The position numbers and the translations under genes were made by a program. From Craterilacuibacter sinensis (lineage in GTDB: Bacteria > Pseudomonadota > Gammaproteobacteria > Burkholderiales > Chromobacteriaceae), in the NCBI RefSeq assembly GCF_009831765.1, contig NZ_WSSB01000019.1, positions 1 through 34,830 on the forward strand: a stretch of 34,830 bases of DNA, given 5' to 3'. The notes under the pieces are model-generated. The model saw only the letters and a list, made by a program, of their open reading frames with translations. It had not been told where the DNA came from and did no database searches. Of this stretch, positions 1-7,583 are shown in pieces; positions within the stretch are counted from its first letter, which is position 1, and each line of letters opens with the position of its first letter.

Positions 1-36
1 AAAACCCCCGACCTTGAATCAAGGCCGGGGGTTTTT
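1..36. terminator. Bidirectional rho-independent terminator at left edge
   Basis: An inverted repeat with an AAAACCCCCG / CGGGGGTTTT outer stem and a CCTTG / CAAGG inner stem, one A-C mismatch and a 3-nt loop, followed by T-rich sequence. It works in either direction. It presumably ends a gene lying left of the window. Confidence 0.85.
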
Positions 37-368
37 GCGTTTTAGAATAAAGAAAAAGACGGTAAATAAAACGTAAGGTAATCCCCCCGAAACAGAAGTC
101 AGCACTTTTAACCAACTCTACTTCTCGCCATTGCTAAAAATGGGGGGATTACCCAGGCACCCTCGGATTTTTCCATGACCGGGGAGTCCCCCAGATTCGA
201 TGGAGGCTCTGCGGATCAGAATTGGATGCGGATGGACATATCCGCGCCACCGAAACGTCCATCCACTTTCAGTCGTACAAGGCTTCCTGAGCCTGAGGTG
301 GAGCTGATTTATATTATTGTCATGTTTGCAAGGTAGATTGAACGACCATCATCTCACCGAGTATTGCC
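37..368. other. Intergenic leader with a long inverted repeat
   Basis: No gene is supported here. GGTAATCCCCCC at 77-88 is the exact reverse complement of GGGGGGATTACC at 142-153, and an inner AGAAGT/ACTTCT pair lies between them, so about 77 nt can fold into one long hairpin. GGATGGAC (near 229) pairs with GTCCATCC (near 257), and GCGGAT pairs with ATCCGC in the same stretch. A weak -10-like TATATT lies near 310. This could be the leader of the following gene, a small RNA or a miniature inverted-repeat element. The sequence alone does not decide. Confidence 0.4.
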
Positions 369-2153
369 GTGATCTCGCCTGCCGCATCATCCTGCCCTGA
401 ACTTGAAGCCGTAATCGCCGGCGGCGAGTTGTCTGTTTTGTTTCAGCCGATTTTCGGCCTGGCCGCCGGCAAGCTGCTCGGCTACGAGGCGTTGGTGCGC
501 GGCCCGCGCGGCAGCCTGCTGGAGTTACCGCTGGAGTTGTTTGCGCGTGCCGCGCATTACGGGCGGCTGGCCGAACTGGATGCGCGTTGCCGTGACGTGG
601 TCTTTGCTGGCTTTGCCGCGCTGGAACTGGACGCCACCCTGTTCCTCAATATGACGCCGGACGGATTGATGGCGTGGAGTACGGATGCCGGTGCCTCGGT
701 GACTTTTCTGCAGCAGTTGGGGCTGTCTCCGGCGAGCGTGGTGGTCGAGCTAACCGAGTTCAAACCGTCGACCGGTTACCAGGAGCTGAAAGCCGCGGTC
801 GAGCGCTTGCGCGCGCATGGCTTCCGGCTGGCGCTGGACGATATGGGGGAGGGGTTTTCCAACCTGCGCCTGTGGTCCGAGCTGCGGCCGGAATACGTCA
901 AGCTGGACAAGCATTTCGCCTACCGCCTGCAGCAGGAGCCGTTCAAGGAACAGGTGGTGCGCAGCGTGGTCGAGCTGGCACGGGCTTCGCGTGCACAACT
1001 GATCGCCGAGGGGATAGAAACCCTACAGGAAATGCGTATCCTGCAGCAGCTTGGCGTCAGTTACGGTCAGGGCTATTTGCTGGGCCGTCCGCAAAGTTCG
1101 CCGCACCGGGCACCGATTGAGGCGGCGGCGATCTTCGCGGCGAACAGCGGGCCGGCCTTGCCGGTTAACGGCCGCCTGACGGCACGCGAGTTGTGCATAG
1201 GAATACGGGCACTGGCGCCGGAGGAGCCGAATGAAACCGCCTACCAGCGTTTTGCCGCCGACCCCGATCTGTTCGCCATCCCGGTGGTCGAGCAGGGTGA
1301 GACGATCGGCATTCTGCGCCGCCACGCCCTGCTCGAGAGTTTTGCCCGGCCGTTTAACCGCGAGCTGTTCGGCAAGAAGCCGTGCGTGACCATGGCCGAT
1401 CGGGAGCCTATGTGTGTCGACGCTGCGCTGGATCTTCACCAGTTGTCGGCACAAGTCGCGGTCAGCGGCCGCAATACGCTGATCGATGGCTTCGTGGTGA
1501 CCGACCGCGGCCGTTATCTGGGCATGGCGACCGGCTTCGACCTGATCCGCAAGATTACCGAACTGCAGATCAACGAGGCGCGTTATGCCAACCCGCTGAC
1601 AGGGCTGCCTGGCAATGTGCCGATCAGCGAGACGCTGGCGCTCAAGCTGCAGACGGTGCGTGATTTTGTCGTCGCCTACGCAGATCTGGATAACTTCAAG
1701 CCGTTCAACGACCTGTACGGTTACAGCGCTGGTGACCGTATCATTTGCCTGGTGGCGCGGCTGTTGCTCGAGGCGTCGGACGCGCGCCAGGATTTTGTCG
1801 GCCATGTCGGCGGCGACGACTTCGTGGTCGTGATGGAAAGCCCGGACTGGCATGCCAGGCTAGAGCGACTGCTGCCGCAATTCGAGCGCGAAGTGCGTCA
1901 CTGCTTTGCTGAAGAGCATGTGGCGCAGGGGGGCTACGAGGTAGTGGGCAGAGGAGGGGACACGGCCTTTTTACCGCTGACTTCGCTGTCGGTCGGCGTG
2001 GTCAACTGCTATACCGGGCGTTTTGCCAGTCATGACGAGGTGGCGCAGGCCGCCGCACTGGTCAAGAAGAAGGCGAAGCAGGTGGCCGGCAGCAGCTTGG
2101 TGGTTGATCAGCCGCTACACGCGCTGCGCTCTCCTGAGGTCTGTGCCGGCTAA
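369..2153 (+). CDS. EAL-CBS-GGDEF cyclic-di-GMP phosphodiesterase / GGDEF protein
   Basis: A 594-aa cytoplasmic protein with no membrane segment. The N-terminal EAL domain (about residues 15-250) keeps the residues expected of an active c-di-GMP phosphodiesterase: E40 in the EALVRG signature, N94, E127/E130, D157-D158, K178 and E214, though the usual DDFGTG is DDMGEG. Residues about 265-400 look like a CBS pair, a possible nucleotide sensor. The C-terminal GGDEF domain (about 405-575) has GGDDF at 481-485 in place of GG(D/E)EF, so cyclase activity is uncertain. It starts with GTG and has only a weak ribosome site. It is transcribed towards the island. The phosphodiesterase role is inferred from motif retention; any cyclase role is open. 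Confidence 0.93.
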   Translation: MISPAASSCPELEAVIAGGELSVLFQPIFGLAAGKLLGYEALVRGPRGSLLELPLELFARAAHYGRLAELDARCRDVVFAGFAALELDATLFLNMTPDGLMAWSTDAGASVTFLQQLGLSPASVVVELTEFKPSTGYQELKAAVERLRAHGFRLALDDMGEGFSNLRLWSELRPEYVKLDKHFAYRLQQEPFKEQVVRSVVELARASRAQLIAEGIETLQEMRILQQLGVSYGQGYLLGRPQSSPHRAPIEAAAIFAANSGPALPVNGRLTARELCIGIRALAPEEPNETAYQRFAADPDLFAIPVVEQGETIGILRRHALLESFARPFNRELFGKKPCVTMADREPMCVDAALDLHQLSAQVAVSGRNTLIDGFVVTDRGRYLGMATGFDLIRKITELQINEARYANPLTGLPGNVPISETLALKLQTVRDFVVAYADLDNFKPFNDLYGYSAGDRIICLVARLLLEASDARQDFVGHVGGDDFVVVMESPDWHARLERLLPQFEREVRHCFAEEHVAQGGYEVVGRGGDTAFLPLTSLSVGVVNCYTGRFASHDEVAQAAALVKKKAKQVAGSSLVVDQPLHALRSPEVCAG

Positions 2154-2183
2154 GACAGGGTAATTGTAGTTTGGGGTAAAACT

Positions 2184-2200
2184 TTACAAAAATTTTGTAA
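2184..2200. repeat. 17-bp AT-rich palindrome at the island's left side
   Basis: TTACAAAA-A-TTTTGTAA is a perfect palindrome around a central A, 31 bp after the EAL-GGDEF stop codon. The 12-mer CTTTACAAAAAT overlapping it (2182-2193) recurs at 2388-2399, and an inverted copy ATTTTGTAAAG lies at 2353-2363. These repeats lie only on the island side of the EAL-GGDEF gene and could be recombinase arm sites. Confidence 0.6.
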
Positions 2201-2207
2201 CAAGAAT

Positions 2208-2232
2208 AAAAAAAACCCTGTGTAAACAGGGT
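2208..2232 (-). terminator. Terminator hairpin reading leftward
   Basis: The CCCTG / CAGGG stem with loop TGTAAA is preceded on the plus strand by eight A residues, so on the minus strand it is a stem followed by a U-run. No minus-strand gene of the island ends nearby, which suggests this is an old terminator for the ssb side left behind when the island inserted, or a terminator shared by convergent genes. Confidence 0.6.
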
Positions 2233-2711
2233 CTTGAGTAAAAATTTTTACACTTAGTCTCGCAGGTACACCTCAGAACGGTTGTGTGTACTAATAGTGT
2301 AAACTTCGTTATAAGTCTTTGATTTTTATTTGTTTTTTCAAAAATGTAGTGAATTTTGTAAAGAATAATGAGTTTTGCTGCCTATTTCTTTACAAAAATA
2401 GCTTTTTGGCTTCCTTTGTACCGCAAGTGTTTGCCACTCATGCATCTGTTGAGTGAGAAGAATTGACTGAATGTATTGACCTTTGATCCATCGCGTTTCC
2501 TTGGTGGGGAAACCGCCAGCCGGTTGTTATTTTCCACATGGGGCTGACAAGCGTATCTGTCTGTGCCGGTGCCTAGCTGTAGTGGCCGGATACATACTTT
2601 AGATTTGCAGTGAGTAGCTCATTGTCCTAAGAGCTCTCCACCCGTAGAATGATTGTATTTTTCAATATACGACGTTTTCTCGTCGTTCTTCTTTGCGGGT
2701 GACCACAATAT
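2233..2711. other. AT-rich gene-free stretch at island left end
   Basis: No convincing ORF. It holds several TTTACA/TGTAAA words (2297-2305, 2353-2363, 2388-2399) that are also frequent at the island's right end, then the promoter and leader of the HNH nuclease gene. The composition is clearly more A/T-rich than the flanking chromosome. Confidence 0.5.
2622..2650 (+). promoter_or_regulatory. Candidate sigma-70 promoter and structured leader of the HNH nuclease
   Basis: TTGTCC (2622-2627), a 17-nt spacer and TAGAAT (2645-2650) form a plausible promoter 62 nt before the HNH start codon. The expected transcript has an ACGACG / CGTCGT hairpin at 2669-2686. An exact CACCCG (2639-2644) / CGGGTG (2696-2701) pair flanks the region. 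No Shine-Dalgarno sequence is visible before the ATG, which would keep nuclease synthesis low. Confidence 0.4.
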
Positions 2712-4118
2712 ATGGCAAAACTTCCAGGTAAAACCGCTTACTCTGGTGTCCGTCGACCGATGACGAGAGAATCAGGATTTTCCTCTCATCCAGACTCAAC
2801 AGGCGGAGAGTGGAAGCAGGAGCGGTCCAAAAGCCTGAATCTCAATGCTGGAGAATCATTGGAGATTATTTTTACCATTCCGAAGCATATTGAGGGTACA
2901 TGGATAGCTTTTGGGGGCTGGTACTGCGCCGACAAGGGGCTAGTCATTAATATACACTCTCCCTATCCTAAAAACACACTATCGGAACCAGCATCACCGA
3001 ATTGGTCAAAATTTGGGAGCATGTGGCAAGGCAATGGAGCCGCATCGACTGTCACAGTCACCATGACTGCGACCAAAGACATAAGTATTTCGCTTTGGAA
3101 TTTGGCTTGTGGTCTAGTTGAACAGCCCGGTTGTCATACGGCAGGAAAATTCGAAGTATGCACTGCGCCCAGTTATCTAATTAATTTGCACTTATTGTCG
3201 CCAGAGGCACACTTTTGGACTACCAAGGGCGAAACAGAAGTCGCTCTGCTTGACTCAGCCGAATCAATTGATTTGAATGATGCTGGCGCATATATCAGAT
3301 TGAAGACATGTAATCGCTGCGCCAGATTCTTGCCAATAAATGTTGATGATGAGAGGGTTCAACTCAGTTTTTCAAATCACTGCGTAGCACGCAGGCCATG
3401 TGTGCATACGGGATTTGGAAAGCTAAGGCATACAGAGACACAAGAAATTCTACAGTTGGAGTACGGCTACCAACTTGAGTGCCGTTTCTGCAAAAAGTAT
3501 TGCGTGAATGCTGCTCATAATAAAAATAGAACTGGTGCGCAGATGAAGGAGGACGGGGCACGACGTAGACATTTCGAGCTATTGGTTACTGAACTCTATC
3601 AAATGAGTCGCCAGATGGCGTTTAAGCACAAAACCGGCGTTGAGCTATCGGATTACGTTTGGAAGAAATTTGGGTGCAAGTGCTTCAATTGCAAGACAGA
3701 TCTTCCGACTGTCAAATCAATGGCACTAGATCATACAAGGCCGTTGGCATTGTTGTGGCCTCTCGATGAGACCGCTACGGCCTTATGCGGTTCATGCAAT
3801 AGCTCAAAGAGTGACCGATTCCCAAGTGATTTTTACACAGCAGCTCAATTGATTGAACTTGGCGGCTTGACCGGAATTCCCGGTAACGAGCTTGCGAATC
3901 CGACACCAAATATGGAGGTAATAAACGAACTGATCGGGCGACTAGATTGGCTCTTTGGAACTTTTCTTATGAAGCCTGAAATGATAAGAGTGCGTGATGG
4001 AAAGATTACTGGTGAGTTGGTGGTCAAAGCGCTCCAGAAGGCTTTTAATGCTGCTCCTGGAGGCTCGCCAGTTAATTTGATTGATGAATACGAGTCGCGC
4101 CGACAATCCGAGGCTTGA
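2712..4118 (+). CDS. HNH-type endonuclease, probable restriction enzyme of an R-M pair
   Basis: A 468-aa protein. The C-terminal third holds a zinc-coordinated HNH (beta-beta-alpha-metal) nuclease: CxxC at 324-327, DH at 340-341, then CGSC-N-xx-K at 359-366. Ahead of it is a second Cys-rich segment (C200/C203, C224, C230, CRFC at 257-260, C264) that may be a structural or DNA-binding zinc ribbon. Residues about 35-165 are beta-rich, with alternating hydrophobics and many Ser/Thr/Trp, and resemble a sandwich fold; I do not recognise this part. It faces a DNA methyltransferase across IS debris, which makes a Type II-like restriction endonuclease the best reading. A stand-alone HNH nuclease is the alternative. 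Composition is more A/T-rich than the chromosomal genes. Confidence 0.72.
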   Translation: MAKLPGKTAYSGVRRPMTRESGFSSHPDSTGGEWKQERSKSLNLNAGESLEIIFTIPKHIEGTWIAFGGWYCADKGLVINIHSPYPKNTLSEPASPNWSKFGSMWQGNGAASTVTVTMTATKDISISLWNLACGLVEQPGCHTAGKFEVCTAPSYLINLHLLSPEAHFWTTKGETEVALLDSAESIDLNDAGAYIRLKTCNRCARFLPINVDDERVQLSFSNHCVARRPCVHTGFGKLRHTETQEILQLEYGYQLECRFCKKYCVNAAHNKNRTGAQMKEDGARRRHFELLVTELYQMSRQMAFKHKTGVELSDYVWKKFGCKCFNCKTDLPTVKSMALDHTRPLALLWPLDETATALCGSCNSSKSDRFPSDFYTAAQLIELGGLTGIPGNELANPTPNMEVINELIGRLDWLFGTFLMKPEMIRVRDGKITGELVVKALQKAFNAAPGGSPVNLIDEYESRRQSEA

Positions 4119-4153
4119 CGGCATCCGGCGGACTGGCTGCTGCGCTCGCAGCA

Positions 4154-4300
4154 CGACCATCGATCCATTATACCGGGCGACTGGCCGAAGCCGGCATCGA
4201 ACCTTCAGTCGGCAGTACCGGAGACAGCTACGACAATGCGTTGGCGGAAACCATCAATGGCCTGTACAAGGCGGAAGTCATCCATGGTCGGGGACCATGG
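4154..4300 (+). pseudogene. IS3-family transposase OrfB fragment, 5' part
   Basis: Reads as the catalytic-core end of an IS3-family OrfB (SIHYTGRLAEAGIEPSVGS..., then the hallmark GDSYDNALAETINGLYKAEV). It is cut at its N-terminal side, and the frame stops immediately after GRGPW, where other DNA is inserted. It continues at 4588 with the expected next residues, so this is one gene split by a later insertion. Confidence 0.85.
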
Positions 4301-4587
4301 TAACGCTGGCAGTACGCAGCGATGCTCAAGCCACTCTGTTGCCAGGCCTCGAGATGGGCGTATGCGGTAGCGCGGCGCTGGATGCGGGCGTTCATGTCAT
4401 CCTCGGTCAGGGAAAAATCCGAGGATGCCCGTTTCTATCGTGGGATTACAGATGGAGCGGCTGAACGCTTACTCCGGATCGTGAAATCGCCCCGGATCAA
4501 GCTCAGGAATTACTGGCAGCGTAACCGTAAAATCATCTCAACTACTTTGACAAGCACCGAGGTGGAGCGACTGGCCCCTTACCATGG
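4301..4587 (-). mobile_element. IS66-type remnant inserted in the IS3 OrfB
   Basis: About 287 bp that interrupts the IS3 gene. ACCATGG occurs at both junctions (4294-4300 and 4581-4587). On the minus strand the right side begins with GTAAGGGGCCAGTCGCTCC, an IS66-like terminal repeat; a related GTAAGCGTTCAGCCGCTCC lies further in. From 4395 leftward an ORF start reads MNARIQRRATAYAHLEAWQQ then SGLSIAAYCQR, typical of the small first ORF of IS66-group elements. The element is cut inside that ORF. Confidence 0.6.
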
Positions 4588-4776
4588 AAGAACATGGAGT
4601 CAGTAGAGTTGGCGACGCTGGAATGGGTTTCGTGGTTCAATCATCACCGTTTGCTGGCGTCGCTCGGTTACATTCCACCAGCGGAGGCGGAAGCAAACTA
4701 CTATCGCAGTCTGAGCGAGCAGGCCGTTCTGGCCTGACTCACACAAAATGGCCTCCGCGAAATCCAGTACGGTTCA
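4588..4776 (+). pseudogene. IS3-family OrfB fragment, 3' part, with right IS end
   Basis: Continues the OrfB interrupted at 4300: KNMESVELATLEWVSWFNHH..., PPAEAEANYY, stop at 4735-4737. The sequence after the stop, ending ACGGTTCA at 4776, looks like the right terminal repeat of this IS. The IS end lies only 2 nt from the stop codon of the methyltransferase gene on the other strand, so the insertion stopped at, or slightly trimmed, the methyltransferase C-terminus. Confidence 0.8.
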
Positions 4777-4778
4777 GT

Positions 4779-7331
4779 CTATGGTTTTTGCAGGATGAGA
4801 TATTGATGGCCTGTCGTGGTTCCCTTGTCCCGAATTCCATGACTCTCGCAGTGTCCAACAGACTCGGTTGCGATGTCTACCACCCGGAAAAGTCCATCCA
4901 CTCGCTGGGCGAGCTCCATAGCCATGTCGCACTTGTGACTTAGCCCAAGATGTAGCACTGCAAGCCCCCCTGGTCGCAGCCGCCTGTTAAACTGTTCAAA
5001 TATGCCTCGATAGACATCGAAGGATTTTTTCTGCAGTGACTCCACAAACGTATTTGCGCGATTGTCATAGTCGCTTCTCGCCCATCCGCAGAACCAGAAA
5101 CGCATCCAGTTTGTTATGTAAAAGCGAGTTGAGTCAAAGAAGGGTGGCGATGTAATGATGGCGTCGAGTTCTCTAAGTTCTGCGGGCCATTCGGAACAAA
5201 TATCTCCCTGAAAGCAGCGTCCGGTTGGCAGATCGGCAGTTAGCTGAGAGCGCAAACTTTTCTCCACTTTGGCGCTCAGTTTTTCAACCACAGATTTCTT
5301 TACGTAATCTCCGGTTGGTGCATAGGGAGTTATTGGGTGACTGTTTCGACTGAGTGCATATGGTCGGTTGCCATGCAGAACATGGAGCATGCAAGCCATT
5401 ACCAGATGCCACTCGGGCGAGTCAGTCTGGCTCGCTGCGAAGAATTCGCGTGCGACCAGTATCTCTTGATACGTGTCTGGATGAAAATATTCGACAAGTG
5501 GACCATTAAACCTAATTTCCTCTGCTTGTCGAATAGAGTCGCTACTTGGCTTTTTGTTTGTGATCCATGAGGCCAGGTTCTCGATGAGATCGTTAACTTT
5601 TTGTGGATCGGCACGCATTAGCTTTGCATTTGATACTGCAGTGCCCAGCAAACTAATTTCCAAGCCATACCCCTCACGTCCCATCAAACATGCTTCAAAG
5701 GGAATGGTTCCAGACCCACTAAATGGGTCCAACACCTTATCGCCCTTCCTGCTGAATGTTTCAATGAGATGATGAGCCAAGGCAGGTTTCATCTTGGCTT
5801 GATAAGAGCAAACAGAGTGCAACGGGCTACCCCAGTTGCGTTTCGAGTATGGTTCCTTTTGGTGGGGAAGCATACTTTTGAAACTTTCCCATCGCGATTG
5901 AAAGGTATCCTCACTCACCGCCTTCGACCGCTGCAATGACTCATGCGGAGGTTCGATCTCAATGGTCTTCCTTGTTCTAAAGACAATTAGAGATTGAGAC
6001 AGGACACTTCGATCCTTTGATATTCTGTTTCTTAGGTGCACCGTTTCAACGTGTTCGAGGCCAATGTCTAGACCCAATGCCTCCAGAATTTCGTGGGTTG
6101 GTACATGTACTCCGCCGTATCGGCTATCACCGATGTCTATGCAAATAGCTGATCCGGGTTGGCAATTGACCATTAGTCCTTCAAGGACAAGTCGCATGTC
6201 TTCGAAGTACCCCGCCACCATTCTTGGTATTCTCTGGTCATAGGCATTTTCAGAGAGTGTGTCCACCAATTTTCGAATCGAGCCGTGAACAATTTTCCGG
6301 CCCTGTGCCGCTCCGACGTCATTGATCCCAGATGTAATCGCGGCATCCCTGAACGACCTAAGTGTCGTGCCATTTGAAAGAAATCTGCCAAACCACAGTT
6401 CAAGTTTTGTATTACGAAAGTAGTTTGTACCATTTAGATATGGTGGCGATGTAATAACGCCGTCGGCCTTATATGACGGAGCCGAGATTAAGTCTCGGGC
6501 GTTAGGAGTAATTAAGTCGACGGATGCATTGAAGCCGTCAGCGGTGAGACAGTCCTTAGAAATTAGGCGCAAATGTTTTGAAACCTCATCTACAAGTGCC
6601 GGAACTCCTTTCTGAAGTTCCTTTTCAGTTTTGTAGCGAACATCGCCAGATCGCTTCAGCCTTGAGCAAATCACCAGCTTAGCCATTACTGCTACCGTAA
6701 ACAGATCTCCAAGCAATTGATCTTCTCTTGCGATTTGATCATTGATGGTCCTGAGTGCGAGAACTTGATCCATTCCCGCATCGTCGAAAAACTTGCTACC
6801 AGCGAAGTTGAATTGATAATCTTGTTGAAGTTTTTTATCCAAATTTACTGCTTTTGTGCGTAGCGGTAGTTCAGCTGCAAGGGCGTCAAGCTTGTCCGAC
6901 AGTTCTTTTCGTCGGGTCACGTCAGCAGAGCCAACGGCCATCTTTGCCTCGACTACAAGTCTCATTGCTGGGTTGACTTCGCAGTAACCGCAATCTACGC
7001 CCAACGCGGCCAGAGCAACAGGAGTTGTCCCGGTGCCAGCAAATGGTTCGATGACTTTTTTTGCGTTCGGCATGTACTTCGCCAAAACAAACTTAACGAA
7101 CTCAGAGGAGAACCCCTCCAGATAGGGGTACCAATCATGAAACGGTTCGCCTCGTCCGCCTTTATGGGTTACTTGCGCAGCGGCTATGGTTTCAAGTCCA
7201 TCCAAACTAAGTTGCATTTGAATTGATTGTTTTTGCCTTGTTGCTTTTGGTCCGGTTCTCGCAATCGCACCAGCGCCAGCCGCAGACTCAAGACCAACGT
7301 TCGGCATTTCATTGCTCGCAAACTGAGTCAT
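4779..7331 (-). CDS. Tandem two-domain DNA methyltransferase (R-M modification subunit)
   Basis: An 850-aa protein with two complete SAM-dependent amino-methyltransferase units. Unit 1 has PFAGTGT at 96-102 (SAM motif I) and TSPPY at 294-298 (catalytic motif IV). Unit 2 has DPFSGSGT at 535-542 and TSPPF at 727-731. The I-to-IV spacing is nearly the same in both (about 190-200 residues), which points to an internal duplication or fusion. TSPPY/F fits N4-cytosine or N6-adenine methylation. Fused pairs of this kind are known for enzymes that modify the two strands of an asymmetric (Type IIS-like) site. Its start codon overlaps the stop of the RHH gene (ATGA). Its end abuts an IS3 end, but the C-terminus looks natural. 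It probably protects against the HNH nuclease gene that faces it. Confidence 0.88.
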   Translation of the reverse strand: MTQFASNEMPNVGLESAAGAGAIARTGPKATRQKQSIQMQLSLDGLETIAAAQVTHKGGRGEPFHDWYPYLEGFSSEFVKFVLAKYMPNAKKVIEPFAGTGTTPVALAALGVDCGYCEVNPAMRLVVEAKMAVGSADVTRRKELSDKLDALAAELPLRTKAVNLDKKLQQDYQFNFAGSKFFDDAGMDQVLALRTINDQIAREDQLLGDLFTVAVMAKLVICSRLKRSGDVRYKTEKELQKGVPALVDEVSKHLRLISKDCLTADGFNASVDLITPNARDLISAPSYKADGVITSPPYLNGTNYFRNTKLELWFGRFLSNGTTLRSFRDAAITSGINDVGAAQGRKIVHGSIRKLVDTLSENAYDQRIPRMVAGYFEDMRLVLEGLMVNCQPGSAICIDIGDSRYGGVHVPTHEILEALGLDIGLEHVETVHLRNRISKDRSVLSQSLIVFRTRKTIEIEPPHESLQRSKAVSEDTFQSRWESFKSMLPHQKEPYSKRNWGSPLHSVCSYQAKMKPALAHHLIETFSRKGDKVLDPFSGSGTIPFEACLMGREGYGLEISLLGTAVSNAKLMRADPQKVNDLIENLASWITNKKPSSDSIRQAEEIRFNGPLVEYFHPDTYQEILVAREFFAASQTDSPEWHLVMACMLHVLHGNRPYALSRNSHPITPYAPTGDYVKKSVVEKLSAKVEKSLRSQLTADLPTGRCFQGDICSEWPAELRELDAIITSPPFFDSTRFYITNWMRFWFCGWARSDYDNRANTFVESLQKKSFDVYRGIFEQFNRRLRPGGLAVLHLGLSHKCDMAMELAQRVDGLFRVVDIATESVGHCESHGIRDKGTTTGHQYLILQKP

Positions 7332-7567
7332 GCTTGCACCCCAGCTGAAGTTGGAGTTGTTTGCTCTGTCGTAGTATCGAGCGCTGACTTTGAGTCATCT
7401 TTTGAGAACGTAAGCGGGAATTGGCTGCTTGCAGTCATGTAATGCTCGACATTTCTCAAAAACCAATCTTTTAAAGTTAATCCATCCCGGGCCAGTGCAG
7501 CGTAAAGTTGCCGTTTGGATTCAGGTTCGATCTCAATGACGATGCGACCGCTGGTGCCGATGCTCAT
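7328..7567 (-). CDS. Small ribbon-helix-helix regulator coupled to the methyltransferase
   Basis: A 79-aa protein. Residues 8-14 (RIVIEIE) form the DNA-contacting beta strand and about 16-45 form the two helices of an Arc/MetJ-type RHH fold; the remaining 35 residues are polar and probably flexible. Its TGA overlaps the methyltransferase ATG by one base pair step (ATGA), so the two are translated together. A 9-bp perfect inverted repeat sits 17-44 nt upstream of its start. The natural inference is an autorepressor that sets the level of modification enzyme, in the role HTH controller (C) proteins play in other R-M systems. An antitoxin-like origin is possible, but there is no toxin next to it. 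Confidence 0.68.
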   Translation of the reverse strand: MSIGTSGRIVIEIEPESKRQLYAALARDGLTLKDWFLRNVEHYMTASSQFPLTFSKDDSKSALDTTTEQTTPTSAGVQA

Positions 7568-7583
7568 GGTAGAGTCCGTGATA

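Noticed and set aside
200-368. c-di-GMP (GEMM) riboswitch ahead of the EAL-GGDEF gene
   Set aside because: Some paired segments are present, but the conserved GEMM core and receptor motifs could not be recognised.
1023-1853. Open frame of 276 codons on the minus strand within the EAL-GGDEF gene
   Set aside because: Composition rich in His/Arg/Gln, no motif, fully antisense to clear EAL/GGDEF coding.
4294-4587. ACCATGG copies as a formal IS66 target-site duplication
   Set aside because: IS66 elements usually make 8-bp duplications and the left end is cut inside an ORF, so the 7-bp repeat may be coincidental; it is reported only as a junction mark.
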